Shown: piece after piece, positions 38,255-47,825 of the stretch
How the letters are laid out: every line of letters starts with the position of its first letter
Numbering within the stretch: the first letter of the stretch is position 1
Origin: Pectobacterium sp. A5351
GTDB lineage: Bacteria; Pseudomonadota; Gammaproteobacteria; Enterobacterales; Enterobacteriaceae
Assembly: GCF_028335745.1 (NCBI RefSeq)
Contig: NZ_CP116477.1
Span: forward strand, 1,922,001 to 1,986,000
Length of the DNA: 64,000 bases
Reading direction: 5' to 3'
Position numbers and translations under genes: made by a program
The notes under the pieces: generated by a model
Database searches by the model: none
Told to the model about the DNA's origin: nothing
What the model saw: the letters and a program-made list of their open reading frames with translations, nothing else

Positions 38255-38619
38255 TGAAAAATACGTGGTCAGGTAAAACGTTATACCGCATACCGGAAGA
38301 AGGCATGCTGAAAGGGGTTTGTGCTGGTTTAGCGCGTTATTTTGACGTGCCGGTAAAGCTCCTGCGGATAATCGTGGTGCTGTCGATGTTTTTCGGCCTG
38401 TTCTTTTTCACCATCGTGGCTTATATCATTCTGACCTTTATGCTCGATCCGGCTCCGGCGGGAATGGTGGGGGAGGATGAAAAGGTGACCCTAACGCCCA
38501 GCCAACTGCTGAATGAGGCGGACGCGACATTGCAGTCCAGCGAACAGCGCCTGCGCAGCATCGAGCGCTATGTCACCTCGGAGACGTTTGGCGTTCAGAA
38601 CCGCTTTCGTCACCTGTAA
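38254..38619 (+). CDS. pspC: Phage shock protein C
   Basis: A 121-residue inner-membrane sensor that recruits PspA. The PspC domain is at about 8-65 (LYRIPEEGMLKGVCAGLARYF), with a membrane helix at about 45-68 and a cytoplasmic C-terminal amphipathic segment. pspD and pspE are absent after it, giving the minimal pspABC set seen in several enterobacteria. Confidence 0.96.
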   Translation: MKNTWSGKTLYRIPEEGMLKGVCAGLARYFDVPVKLLRIIVVLSMFFGLFFFTIVAYIILTFMLDPAPAGMVGEDEKVTLTPSQLLNEADATLQSSEQRLRSIERYVTSETFGVQNRFRHL

Positions 38620-38711
38620 TTTGTTATCGATCATACACTTTCGCTGACGTTATCCACCGTACGACTGGGGTCAAAAGTGGATAATGTCGCGCTGCTTTTT
38701 CGCTGCAATCT

Positions 38712-39266
38712 CTATGATCCGAACCCACTGTGCATCGGATGCCAGTCATTTCCTTCTTTTGCGCTGTAGCGCACGTTTTGCAGTGGTATGCGTTGCCACT
38801 GGCCATTGCTGTCCTGCACGATTTCGCTGGCAATCGCACGACATTGATAATGCAGCGTATCGGTCTCCAACTGGAATTGATATTTTTTGCCTTTTTCCGG
38901 AATAAAGCGGGTGGTGATCAGGCATGAGTATTTGCTTTCAACAGAGACGTTGACTATCGCAGTTTCAACCCCTGGCACTAAGGGGGTTTCGTAGTAGTCA
39001 ATATCGTATTTCTCTCCAGATACTTTTGGCATTCCGCGATCCAGGGTGTTCTGTAAAACCCATTCACTGGAACGAATAAGACCGCCAGTGCGTTTGCCGT
39101 TTAACGTCTGGTAGAGACTTGTCTGTTCTGTGTTATCTACGATACGTACCCATGGTGAATCAGCGTCTTGAGGAAGGGGGACAAAAAAATCATTATTTGG
39201 CATTATGGAACAGGCAGAACTAAAAGATGCAAGAATAGCAAATGTAAATTTTAAGATATTTTTCAC
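38712..39266 (-). CDS. Hypothetical lipoprotein
   Basis: A 184-residue protein with a signal peptide (MKNILKFTFAILASFSSAC) and a weak lipobox ending at Cys. The mature part has no domain that I recognise; it holds two further cysteines (YSCLITTRF and LHYQCRA), possibly a disulfide. Start is GTG 39266, behind a strong aaggag six bases away; an ATG 39 bases upstream is not supported. Just upstream, in the same direction, lies the C-terminal stub of another gene, cut off by an IS remnant. A lipoprotein after an effector-like gene is the usual layout of periplasmic immunity proteins; this is inference only. Confidence 0.75.
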   Translation of the reverse strand: MKNILKFTFAILASFSSACSIMPNNDFFVPLPQDADSPWVRIVDNTEQTSLYQTLNGKRTGGLIRSSEWVLQNTLDRGMPKVSGEKYDIDYYETPLVPGVETAIVNVSVESKYSCLITTRFIPEKGKKYQFQLETDTLHYQCRAIASEIVQDSNGQWQRIPLQNVRYSAKEGNDWHPMHSGFGS

Positions 39267-39327
39267 TCTATGCTCCTTATTAACAAGGCGTCCTTGCCTT
39301 ACCATAACATCTTAGCGGCTTTAGCTA

Positions 39328-39417
39328 TTATTTCTCTGATAAATCATAATGAGCTGGTAATTGATAACCTTCAGGGATTGCAGACCAGCTATCTATTTTC
39401 AATAACATCTCACTGAT
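39328..39417 (-). pseudogene. C-terminal stub of a gene truncated by the IS remnant
   Basis: The minus-strand frame reads [20 protein letters not shown] then PAHYDLSEK and a stop at 39328. It looks like the end of a real protein, whereas upstream of about 39417 the same frame is antisense to transposase sequence. It lies 61 bases before the lipoprotein start, in operon-like spacing. Family not recognised with certainty. Confidence 0.5.
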
Positions 39418-39418
39418 A

Positions 39419-40045
39419 ACGTGAAAACCATTGCTGCCAGTCTGTGCCGTCAGGGGCTGCGGGCAAAAGCTGCCTGGAAGTTCAGTCCGGTCAGCGACCG
39501 GGAGCACGGCCTGCCAGTGTCTGAAAATCTGCTGAAGCGAGACGTTATCGCCAGCGGCCCGAATCAAAAATGGGCAGGAAGATATCACTGACTTACGTAC
39601 AGATGAAGGCTGGCTGTATCTGGCGGTGGTCATTGATCTGTGGTCGCGTGCCGTTGTCGGCTGGTCGATGTCATCGAGAATGACGGCTGAGCTGGCCTGT
39701 CATGCCCTGCACATGGCACTGTGGCGACGAAAACGGCCTCAAAACGTGATTGTTCACACCGAACGCGGCGGCCAGTACTGTTCAGCAGATTATCACGCCA
39801 TGCTGAAAAGCCATAATCTGCGAGGGAGTATGAGCGCGAAGGGATGTTGTTACGACAATGCCTGTGCGGAAAGCTTTTTCCACTCACTGAAAGTGGAATG
39901 TATCCATGGAGAGTCCTTTGGCAGCCGTGAAATAATGCGAGCGGCGGTGTTTAATTATATCGAGTGCGATGACAATCGCTGGCGTCGCCACAGTGCATGC
40001 GGCGGTCTCAGCCCGGAACAGTTTGAAAACCAGAACCTCGCTTAG
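39419..40045 (+). pseudogene. IS3-family transposase (OrfB) remnant
   Basis: The sequence starts inside the HTH_21 region ([20 protein letters not shown]), passes the linker ([12 protein letters not shown]) and then shifts frame by one base before [20 protein letters not shown]. The rve integrase domain continues to ENQNLA and the stop at 40045. Of the DDE triad, the first Asp (DITDL) and last Glu ([10 protein letters not shown]) are present, but the second Asp is Glu (HTERGGQY in place of HSDRGSQY). OrfA and the first part of OrfB are missing. The element is inactive. Confidence 0.9.
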
Positions 40046-40075
40046 GGCTGTGTCCACATTACGTGGGTAGGATCA
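39419..40075 (+). mobile_element. Left-truncated IS3-family insertion sequence
   Basis: Comprises the OrfB remnant and a right end, tgtccacattacgtgggtag then gatca, at 40051-40075, that has the form of an IS3-family terminal inverted repeat. The matching left end and OrfA are absent, so the element lost its left half by deletion. Its loss junction at about 39418 coincides with the truncation of the minus-strand gene stub. Confidence 0.8.
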
Positions 40076-40102
40076 AATTGCCACAGGTTTGTGTTTTGTT
40101 CA

Positions 40103-40167
40103 TTTGCCTGTTTCCGTTGTTGGAGTGAACATATCAAAAACAGGCAATGACACAATGTAAATTACAG
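40103..40167. repeat. 65-bp dispersed repeat, copy 1
   Basis: Shares about 90 per cent identity over 65 bases with 61408-61472, including ccgttgttggagtg and acatatcaaaaa. This copy also forms a stem tgcctgttt / aaacaggca, which could act as a terminator for sdaA, whose stop is 18 bases away on the minus strand. Confidence 0.8.
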
Positions 40168-40184
40168 CATCTGATTAAAATGAA

Positions 40185-41549
40185 TCAATCACACTGCACT
40201 TTGATCGCCAGACCGCCTCGTGAGGTCTCTCGATATTTGGCGTTCATGTCTTTACCCGTTTCGTACATGGTTTCAATCACCTTATCCAGCGAGACGCGGG
40301 GTTCACTGGTGCGGCGGGTTGCCATGCGAGCGGCGTTAATCGCCTTGACGGAAGCTATGGCATTACGTTCGATGCACGGAACCTGCACCTGACCCGCAAC
40401 CGGATCGCAGGTTAAGCCCAGATTGTGTTCCATCCCGATCTCAGCGGCAACGCAAACCTGTTCCGGGCTGGCACCCATCAGTTCCGCCAAACCAGCGGCA
40501 GCCATCGAACAGGCCACACCCACTTCACCCTGACAGCCTACTTCGGCACCGGAGATGGACGCATTCATTTTATACAGAATGCCAACTGCGCCTGCCGCGA
40601 GGAAATAGCGGATATAAATGGTCGGGCTAACGGGTTCGATAAAGTGGTCGTAATAAGCGAGAACGGCAGGGACAATGCCGCACGCGCCGTTGGTTGGCGC
40701 GGTCACTACTCGGCCACCTGCGGCGTTTTCTTCATTCACCGCCAGCGCGAACATATTAACCCAGTCCACCACGTTCATCGGGTCGTTGGACAGCTTATCG
40801 GAAGACACCAGCATACGACGCAGCGCAGAGGCACGACGTGGTACGCGCAGCGGGCCCGGCAAAACGCCTTCGGTGTTCATGCCGCGATCGATACAGGCAC
40901 GCATCGTCTGCCAGATATCGGCAAAGTAGGCGTCAATGTCCTGACGACTGTGCAGCGCCAGCTCGTTACGCATCACCATTCCGGAAAGCGACAGGCCACT
41001 TTGTTTACAGTGCTCCAGCATCTCTTTGGCAGAATGAAATGTGTAAGGAACGGCAACATCCGTGGCGCTGTCTTTGCCAAAATTTTCTGCATCAACGATA
41101 AAGCCACCGCCGATGGAGTAATAGGTTTTGCTATAAATTTCTTTATTGCCGGCAAAGGCGGTGATGGTCATGCCGTTTTCGTGCAATGGCAGATTTTCAC
41201 TGCGGAAAACCATGCCGCCTTCGCGTGGGAAATCGACGTCATGCTGCCCATTAGCCAGCAGCAGGCGCTCGCGTTGCTCAACATCGCGGATAAAGCCAGG
41301 GATGGCATCAATATCAACCGTATCCGGCATGTTGCCCGCCAGACCCGTAATGATGGCGATATCCGTATGGTGGCCTTTACCCGTTAGCGACAGCGAACCG
41401 TACACATCGACGGCAATGCGCGTCGTCGCGGTCAGTAAATTCTGATTGATCAATTCATCGACAAATTGCTTACCGGCTTTCATCGGTCCAACCGTATGAG
41501 AGCTAGAGGGGCCAATACCGATCTTAAACATGTCGAAAACGCTTATCAC
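40185..41549 (-). CDS. sdaA: L-serine dehydratase (ammonia-lyase)
   Basis: 4Fe-4S enzyme that converts L-serine to pyruvate and ammonia. The 454 residues hold the N-terminal beta domain (IGPSSSHTVGPMKAG) and the C-terminal alpha domain with the iron-sulfur Cys motifs GCQGEVGVACSMAAAGL, GLTCDPVAGQVQVPC, and GACGIVPAV. Length equals E. coli SdaA. The iron-sulfur content makes sdaA a plausible RyhB target, as its mRNA is in E. coli. Gene order sdaA-nudL-pabB is conserved. Confidence 0.96.
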   Translation of the reverse strand: MISVFDMFKIGIGPSSSHTVGPMKAGKQFVDELINQNLLTATTRIAVDVYGSLSLTGKGHHTDIAIITGLAGNMPDTVDIDAIPGFIRDVEQRERLLLANGQHDVDFPREGGMVFRSENLPLHENGMTITAFAGNKEIYSKTYYSIGGGFIVDAENFGKDSATDVAVPYTFHSAKEMLEHCKQSGLSLSGMVMRNELALHSRQDIDAYFADIWQTMRACIDRGMNTEGVLPGPLRVPRRASALRRMLVSSDKLSNDPMNVVDWVNMFALAVNEENAAGGRVVTAPTNGACGIVPAVLAYYDHFIEPVSPTIYIRYFLAAGAVGILYKMNASISGAEVGCQGEVGVACSMAAAGLAELMGASPEQVCVAAEIGMEHNLGLTCDPVAGQVQVPCIERNAIASVKAINAARMATRRTSEPRVSLDKVIETMYETGKDMNAKYRETSRGGLAIKVQCD

Positions 41550-41944
41550 GCGAAACTCCTCAAAGACTCAGGGTTGTCTCCATCCTTTATTTTCCGATCG
41601 TCTGCATCCGCTTCCTTCACCACAATCAGCTATTTATACAGCTAATTATCTGGTGTTTTCGGTTCTGGCGAGACATGACCTGAATTTTAGTGGATATCTA
41701 CCCAAAGATTAGAATAAAACTCGTTAAATCGCGCTATTGTAGTGTGGAATATGTCGTGTGGCTTTCTTTTTCGCATGAAATAAACTTATGGCATTGCACA
41801 ATTTAACTTATCTCAAATAGGCGATAAGCCATTGTAAAATATATCTACGAGTGTTTTGTGAACAAAAAATCCACTTTCAAATTAGGGATATTTAGTGAAG
41901 GAAAAGAAGTCGAGAACCCAAAGCCGCTGAATGCGGCCTTAAGT
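41550..41944. other. Intergenic region between sdaA and nudL
   Basis: About 395 bases, AT-rich in the middle. It carries the sdaA promoter (minus strand) and, at 41921-41940, a small hairpin (gccgc / gcggc) that may end the pabB-nudL transcript. No gene seen. Confidence 0.5.
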
Positions 41945-42538
41945 TTAGGGCCTGTCGGAAATCTGTAAGGCGAGCTGGTGGATGATGGCAGCCGTCAGCC
42001 CCCAGACAAACTGTTGCTGATACCAGGAGAGGTAAACCCGATGGCGCTGCTGTTTGCGCTCGATATCCAGCGGATAATAGCGCGTTAGCGCGAAAGCCTC
42101 GCCCAGCGGCATTTCAAACAGCTCGGCGACTTCGTCTTCATTGGGATGGAAGCGGGTCTGTGCCGCGATGAGTCCGACAACGGGCGTGACCTGAAAACCG
42201 CTCACGCTGTCTAACGGCGGTAATACACCCAATACCTGAACGTTTTCTGGCGGGATAGCCACTTCTTCCTGTGCTTCACGCAGCGCCGTTTCGATGAGCG
42301 AACGATCCTCTCTGTCTGCCGCTCCGCCGGGGAACGCCACTTGTCCGGCGTGCTTGCGTAGGTCGGCAGAGCGTCGGGTCAATAACAGCGTGGGCGTAGG
42401 GTGGCAAATAATCGGCACCAGCACCGCGGCTTGACGCTGTTGGTGCACTGGCCGCAACGATGGCGGAAGCTGTAATTGAAAGCGCGTAATAAAGTCGTTC
42501 AGCGCAAAAGCCGTTGGCGGCAAAGCGATCTCACTCAT
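41945..42538 (-). CDS. nudL: Nudix hydrolase NudL (CoA pyrophosphatase-like)
   Basis: A 197-residue Nudix protein of the YeaB/NudL group, proposed to cleave CoA or its derivatives. The Nudix box is [20 protein letters not shown] followed by EEVAI, and the UPF0035 motif [20 protein letters not shown] lies before it. ATG overlaps the pabB stop by 4 bases, so it is coupled to pabB as in E. coli. Confidence 0.94.
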   Translation of the reverse strand: MSEIALPPTAFALNDFITRFQLQLPPSLRPVHQQRQAAVLVPIICHPTPTLLLTRRSADLRKHAGQVAFPGGAADREDRSLIETALREAQEEVAIPPENVQVLGVLPPLDSVSGFQVTPVVGLIAAQTRFHPNEDEVAELFEMPLGEAFALTRYYPLDIERKQQRHRVYLSWYQQQFVWGLTAAIIHQLALQISDRP

Positions 42539-43977
42539 TTATTCGATACCTGAATTGTCTGGGCCCCATCCAGCAGGGGAAGGATACGGCCGACTTTATC
42601 AAACGTTTCCTGATATTCCGCCTGTTCCTGACTGTCGGCAACGATGCCGCCGCCCGCCCAGCAGTAAATTCTGCCGCGTTCGGTTAATAACGTCCTGATG
42701 GTGATATTGGTGTCCATGGTGCCGCACAGGCTGATATAGCCGATGCTGCCGCAGTAAGCATTACGGCGCTGAGGTTCCAGCTCTTCAATGATCTGCATGG
42801 CGCGGATTTTGGGGGCACCGGTAATTGATCCACCGGGGAAGCAGGCGCGTAGCAGCGTGGTGGCGGGGCAATCACTCGGTAGCCGTGCTTCAATCGTACT
42901 GACCAGATGGTGCACCGCAGGAAAAGGCTCGACGACGAACAGTTCTGGTACGCGGACGCTGCCCGGCACCGCGACGCGGCCAATATCGTTACGAAGGAGA
43001 TCGACAATCATCAGGTTTTCTGAACGATCTTTCTCTGAGCCAGCCAACCGGGCAGCCTGCTGTTTATCCGCTTCTGGGTCAGCGAGACGTGGCAGGGTGC
43101 CTTTAATCGGACGCGTTTGAATACGCTGATCTTCCAGCCAGAGGAAACGTTCCGGTGATACGCTGATGACGGTATTTTCTGGCAGACGCAGAAAGGCCGA
43201 AAAGGGCGCTTTATTTCCTGCGGACAACTGTAAAAACGCCTGCCATTCATCGCCATGGTAAGACGCAGAAAAACGCTGCGCCAGATTAACCTGATAACAG
43301 TCTCCCGCCAGAAGGTAGTCCTGTATTGTGCGGAATTTTTCGCCGTACGCCTCGCGCGACATATTCGGCAGCCAACTGCTGGTGAGCCTGAAATCGGCTT
43401 GCGAGGCGCTAACGGGCGGCGTGGCTAACCAGTCGAGCCGCGCCTGAAGGGAATGATGTACGATCAGCGTTAACGTCTGTCGCAGGTGATCGGCGACCAG
43501 CGCCCAATCGTATAAACCGACTGCCATATCCGGCAGGTCGATGTCCCGTTCAGCCTGAGTAGGCAGTGTTTCAATCTGACGTCCCAAATCATAGCCGAAC
43601 AACCCCAGAGCGCCACCCTGGAAGGGAAAATCAGAACGGGCTTCTGTGGGTAACGCCAACGTATCAAGCTGCTCTTGCAGCAGGGTAAAGGGATCGCCTT
43701 CTGCGGATTTTGTTACGCTGTCACGCATGATTTCTGTCCTGTTTCCCCGCGTAGACAGCGTGACTCGCGGGTCAGCGACCATGATATCGAAGCGATTGTG
43801 CGGATGGTCGGCAAAACCAGAATGCAGCAACATCGCCCACGGTTGTTGGGCAAAAGGCGCAAAGCGATCGAGCAGCACCGTCGGGTAGTAAGGCAGCGTG
43901 TGATAATGAACGGCTGAACCCGTCGCGGTGGCCGAATCGCTGGTGTTAGTTACGTGGGTCGTATTGGCGGCAGTCAT
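42535..43977 (-). CDS. pabB: Aminodeoxychorismate synthase component I
   Basis: Converts chorismate and ammonia to 4-amino-4-deoxychorismate for folate synthesis, with PabA. The 480 residues include the anthranilate synthase-type N-domain ([19 protein letters not shown]) and the chorismate-binding domain with PIKGTLPRL (covalent-intermediate Lys), [16 protein letters not shown] and [12 protein letters not shown]. The product is longer than E. coli PabB (453) by an N-terminal Thr/Ser-rich stretch of about 27 residues, so a later start is possible, but no better ATG with a ribosome-binding site was found. Confidence 0.95.
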   Translation of the reverse strand: MTAANTTHVTNTSDSATATGSAVHYHTLPYYPTVLLDRFAPFAQQPWAMLLHSGFADHPHNRFDIMVADPRVTLSTRGNRTEIMRDSVTKSAEGDPFTLLQEQLDTLALPTEARSDFPFQGGALGLFGYDLGRQIETLPTQAERDIDLPDMAVGLYDWALVADHLRQTLTLIVHHSLQARLDWLATPPVSASQADFRLTSSWLPNMSREAYGEKFRTIQDYLLAGDCYQVNLAQRFSASYHGDEWQAFLQLSAGNKAPFSAFLRLPENTVISVSPERFLWLEDQRIQTRPIKGTLPRLADPEADKQQAARLAGSEKDRSENLMIVDLLRNDIGRVAVPGSVRVPELFVVEPFPAVHHLVSTIEARLPSDCPATTLLRACFPGGSITGAPKIRAMQIIEELEPQRRNAYCGSIGYISLCGTMDTNITIRTLLTERGRIYCWAGGGIVADSQEQAEYQETFDKVGRILPLLDGAQTIQVSNK

Positions 43978-44135
43978 GTTCTTTGTGTTGTGTCTACTAT
44001 TGTTGTGTCTACAGTGTGGTTATGTTGATAACGTATCGATTTCACTGACTCCAGCGTACCACAAAGCAGAAATGCTGGTGTATGCAGAAGCGGACATGCG
44101 ATGATACGCGCGAATTTATCAACCAGGAAACCACC

Positions 44136-44375
44136 ATGATTGCAGGTATGCCCGCGCTGACGCACCAACAACAGCAAGATGCCGTAGAGCGTATTCAGGA
44201 ACTGATGTCTGAGGGCATGAGCAGCGGCCAGGCGATAGCACAGGTTGCAGCGGAGATCCGTCAGGAACATCAGGGTGACAACGTCGCGGTGATGTTTGAC
44301 GAAGACGATAACACCGTTAATGACGGCGACGAAGAACACTATTTTGACGATGGTGAAGACGAGGAAGAACAGTAA
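44136..44375 (+). CDS. yoaH: YoaH family protein
   Basis: A 79-residue protein of the UPF0181 family, function unknown. The conserved N-terminal part is [20 protein letters not shown] followed by [15 protein letters not shown]. The tail is strongly acidic (DDGEDEEEQ) and longer than in E. coli YoaH (59 residues). Start ATG 44136 behind cagga; an upstream in-frame ATG at 44082 is not conserved. Divergent from pabB. Confidence 0.9.
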   Translation: MIAGMPALTHQQQQDAVERIQELMSEGMSSGQAIAQVAAEIRQEHQGDNVAVMFDEDDNTVNDGDEEHYFDDGEDEEEQ

Positions 44376-44401
44376 TCGCGCTTCCTCTGGTAGAGGCGGG
44401 C

Positions 44402-44746
44402 TTATATCGCCGCAATGGCTTTGATTTCGACTTTAAATTTCGGGTGCATCAATTTAGCCTGCACGGTGCAGCGGACGGGCGCACTGCCCGCCACGACCCA
44501 GGCATCCCACGCGGCGTTCATCGCGGCAAAATCATCCGCATCGGCAAGAAAAATCGTCACGTCCAACAGCTTGCTCTTATCCGTTCCCGCCTGTTGCAGG
44601 ATTGCATCCAGCGCGCCCAGCGCGTTCTCCGTTTGCGCCTGTGCACCGTCATCCAGATTCTCCGGCACGCTGGTGTAATACAGCGTGTTGTTGTGGATGA
44701 CCGCGTCTGACCAGCGGGCTTCAGGATTAATACGTGTGATCGCCAT
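44402..44746 (-). CDS. yoaB: RidA/YjgF-family protein YoaB
   Basis: A 114-residue member of the RidA superfamily (enamine/imine deaminase fold, trimeric). The conserved C-terminal part GSAPVRCTVQAKLMHPKFKVEI includes the Arg that binds carboxylates. The start is placed at ATG 44746 (MAITRINPEARW), as in E. coli YoaB; an alternative ATG at 44764 adds six residues. Convergent with yoaH and divergent from yoaA. Confidence 0.92.
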   Translation of the reverse strand: MAITRINPEARWSDAVIHNNTLYYTSVPENLDDGAQAQTENALGALDAILQQAGTDKSKLLDVTIFLADADDFAAMNAAWDAWVVAGSAPVRCTVQAKLMHPKFKVEIKAIAAI

Positions 44747-44974
44747 GAGATGAATTTTCTCCATTGTGGGAATAATAAAAATGGTGGGGATAATAAAATA
44801 GGGTTATCAATCATTATCGACGCGCCAAGCCTAACACAGCGGAGGACGACACGCTTTCCTGATTTAGGGTGGTAGCGTCGGGTGACTCTTGGCATAATCA
44901 GCGCGATATTTTTGCCGTGACCAGAAACGGTTAGTGGTGACAGACAACGTTTTCCCATGAGAAAGAGAGCAGGC

Positions 44975-46906
44975 GTGACGAACGATCGGGTAATCGATGA
45001 TTTTGCGAATGACGGCGCGCTGGCGAAAGCGATCACGGGCTTCAAACCGCGTGAACCACAGCGGCAGATGGCGCAGGCGGTAACGCGCGCCATCGACGAT
45101 AAAACGGCACTGGTGGTGGAAGCGGGAACCGGAACCGGTAAAACCTATGCCTACCTTGCGCCCGCCTTGCGTGCCGATAAAAAAGTCATCATCTCGACCG
45201 GCTCGAAAGCGCTACAGGATCAGCTCTATAGTCGCGACTTACCGACGATTGCGCAGGCGTTGAAGTACAAAGGCAAACTCGCACTGCTGAAAGGTCGCTC
45301 GAACTATCTGTGTCTGGAACGGCTCGAACAGCAATCGCTGGGCGGCGGTGATTTACCCGCCGAAACGCTGAGCGAACTGGTCAGGCTGCGCGACTGGTCG
45401 TCAGAAACGACGGAAGGCGATGTCACGACCTGTTCTGGTGTGGCGGAAGACAGCGCGATCTGGCCGTTAGTGACCAGCACCAACGATAACTGCCTGGGCA
45501 GCGACTGTCCGCACTATAAAGAGTGCTTCGTGGTGAAAGCGCGACGTAAGGCGATGGATGCCGATATCGTGGTGGTTAACCACCATCTTTATCTGGCGGA
45601 TATGGTGGTGAAAGAGAGCGGTTTTGCGGAGCTGATCCCGGAAAGTGACGTGGTGATTTTCGATGAAGCCCATCAAATTCCCGATATCGCCAGCCAATAT
45701 TTTGGTCAGCAGCTTTCGAGCCGCCAACTGCTTGATTTGGCAAAAGACATCATCATTGCTTACCGCACCGAAGTGCGCGATGCCTCTCAGTTGCAAAAAA
45801 GTGCCGATCGCCTGACGCAAAGCACGCAGGATTTCCGGCTGGCGCTGGGTGACCCAGGGTTTCGCGGTAACCTGCGCGATGTGCTCGAACAGCCGTCGCT
45901 TCAGCGTGCGCTGGTGTTGCTGGATGATGCACTGGAGCTGTGTTACGACGTCGCAAAACTGTCGCTTGGCCGCTCTGCGCTGCTGGATGCCGCCTTTGAA
46001 CGCACCACGCTTTATCGCAATCGCCTGAAGCGGCTGAAAGAGGTACAGCAGCCGGGCTATAGTTACTGGTACGAATGTAATTCGCGCCATTTTGTCTTAG
46101 CGCTGACGCCATTGTCCGTCGCCGATCGTTTTCGTGAATTGATGAAGGACAAGCCTGCTGCCTGGGTATTTACCTCCGCCACCCTGTCTGTTAACGATCA
46201 GCTCTTCCACTTCACCGATAGGCTGGGGTTGGATAACGCGAACACGCTCCTGTTACCCAGCCCGTTTGATTATGCCAATCAGGCGCTGCTCTGCGTGCCT
46301 CGTCATTTGCCGGAAACCAATCGTCCCGGTGCGGCGAAAAGGCTGGCGACGATGTTACAGCCGTTGATTGAAGCGAATCAGGGACGCTGTTTTATGCTGT
46401 GTACCTCGCATCAGATGATGCGTGATTTGGCCGCCGAGTTTCGCGCCATGCTGACGCTACCGGTGCTGCTCCAGGGGGAGACCGGCAAGGCGCAACTGCT
46501 GTCGCAGTTTGTGTCGGCAGGTAATGCCTTACTGGTGGCAACCAGCAGCTTCTGGGAAGGCGTGGATGTGCGTGGTGATACGCTCTCCTGCGTCATTATT
46601 GATAAACTGCCGTTTACCTCGCCGGACGATCCGCTGCTGAAGGCGCGTATCGAAGACTGTCGGCTGCGCGGCGGCGAGCCTTTCGACGAGGTGCAGGTTC
46701 CTGATGCGGTGATTACCCTGAAGCAAGGCGTAGGTCGCCTCATCCGTGATGTTGAGGATCGCGGTGTCATTGTGATTTGCGATAATCGACTGGTGATGCG
46801 GCCGTATGGCGCCGTGTTTCTTAATAGCCTGCCGCCAACGCCGCGGACCCGCGATATTCGGCAGGCGATTAATTTCCTGACCCGTAATACATTTCCTGTC
46901 CCATAA
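44975..46906 (+). CDS. yoaA: ATP-dependent DNA helicase YoaA (DinG/XPD-like)
   Basis: Iron-sulfur superfamily 2 helicase that with HolC helps replication forks past damage. The 643 residues have Walker A EAGTGTGKTYAY, four Fe-S cysteines between motifs I and II (TCSGVAEDS, DNCLGSDCPHYKECF), DEAH box IFDEAHQIPD and motif VI GVGRLIRDVEDRG. Start is GTG 44975 after gagagcagg; ATG 44957 has no ribosome-binding site. E. coli YoaA is 636 residues. Confidence 0.95.
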   Translation: MTNDRVIDDFANDGALAKAITGFKPREPQRQMAQAVTRAIDDKTALVVEAGTGTGKTYAYLAPALRADKKVIISTGSKALQDQLYSRDLPTIAQALKYKGKLALLKGRSNYLCLERLEQQSLGGGDLPAETLSELVRLRDWSSETTEGDVTTCSGVAEDSAIWPLVTSTNDNCLGSDCPHYKECFVVKARRKAMDADIVVVNHHLYLADMVVKESGFAELIPESDVVIFDEAHQIPDIASQYFGQQLSSRQLLDLAKDIIIAYRTEVRDASQLQKSADRLTQSTQDFRLALGDPGFRGNLRDVLEQPSLQRALVLLDDALELCYDVAKLSLGRSALLDAAFERTTLYRNRLKRLKEVQQPGYSYWYECNSRHFVLALTPLSVADRFRELMKDKPAAWVFTSATLSVNDQLFHFTDRLGLDNANTLLLPSPFDYANQALLCVPRHLPETNRPGAAKRLATMLQPLIEANQGRCFMLCTSHQMMRDLAAEFRAMLTLPVLLQGETGKAQLLSQFVSAGNALLVATSSFWEGVDVRGDTLSCVIIDKLPFTSPDDPLLKARIEDCRLRGGEPFDEVQVPDAVITLKQGVGRLIRDVEDRGVIVICDNRLVMRPYGAVFLNSLPPTPRTRDIRQAINFLTRNTFPVP

Positions 46907-47027
46907 CATATAGTCCTCGCTGGCGGTTGCCGTCTGTTCTGACCAACGGTGGGAGGGGCTGCGGCACGGCAGGGGGTTATGCTATGATGCGGGTTGTTAA
47001 GATTTATTTATCCTGCCTGAGGTTGGC

Positions 47028-47729
47028 ATGTCTACGCGAATTCTAGCGCTTGATACCGCAACGGAAGCCTGTTCCGTCGCACTCTGGAATGAAGGCGAAA
47101 TTCATTCTCTGTTCGAAATTTGTCCCCGTGAGCACACACAACGTATTCTGCCGATGGTTCAGCAGGTGCTGGCCGACAGCGGTCTGACGCTTAACGATCT
47201 TGATGCGCTGGCCTTTGGTCAGGGACCGGGAAGTTTTACCGGCGTGCGGATTGGTATTGGCATTGCGCAAGGGCTGGCGTTGGGGGCGGATTTACCGATG
47301 ATCGGCGTATCGTCTCTGGCGACAATGGCACAGGGCGCTTTCCGTCAGACACTGGCGACGCAAGTGCTGGCGGCCATTGATGCGAGAATGGGCGAAGTGT
47401 ACTGGGGCTGCTATCAGCGCGATGCTGACGGTATCTGGCTGGGCGAATCCGAGGAAGCCGTATTGAAACCTGAGCAGGTGCAAGCCTTAACGGCTGCGCT
47501 GTCAGGCGAATGGGCCACGGTAGGAACCGGATGGGAAACCTATCCTGAACTGATCAGCCATGCCTCGTTGGTATTAACGAAGGGCGATGTGCTGCTGCCA
47601 CAGGCGCAGGATATGTTGCCGCTGGCCTGCCAGCTCTGGCAGGCAGGAAAAGCGGTCAGCGTCGAGAATGCGCAACCGCGCTATCTGCGCAATGAAGTGA
47701 CCTGGAAAAAACTTCCCGGCCGCGAATAA
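47028..47729 (+). CDS. tsaB: tRNA threonylcarbamoyladenosine biosynthesis protein TsaB
   Basis: Scaffold that binds TsaD and TsaE in making t6A at tRNA position 37; essential in enterobacteria. The 233 residues begin [20 protein letters not shown] and include [16 protein letters not shown] of the ASKHA fold. Order yoaA-tsaB-yeaY-fadD is conserved with E. coli. Confidence 0.96.
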   Translation: MSTRILALDTATEACSVALWNEGEIHSLFEICPREHTQRILPMVQQVLADSGLTLNDLDALAFGQGPGSFTGVRIGIGIAQGLALGADLPMIGVSSLATMAQGAFRQTLATQVLAAIDARMGEVYWGCYQRDADGIWLGESEEAVLKPEQVQALTAALSGEWATVGTGWETYPELISHASLVLTKGDVLLPQAQDMLPLACQLWQAGKAVSVENAQPRYLRNEVTWKKLPGRE

Positions 47730-47825
47730 ACGGCATGCTGATATCGCGTGGAGCATAACGTTAAACAGCAACTTATTCGATGCTGAGCAGTCTAACTATC
47801 AGATATCTGAAGAAGGGGTTGTGCC

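Noticed and set aside
40425..41387. 320-codon plus-strand frame
   Set aside because: Fully antisense to sdaA; translated product is compositionally odd and shows no family feature.
43985..44014. Direct repeat gttgtgtctac upstream of pabB
   Set aside because: Two short copies 16 bases apart; could be an operator but is too short to support.
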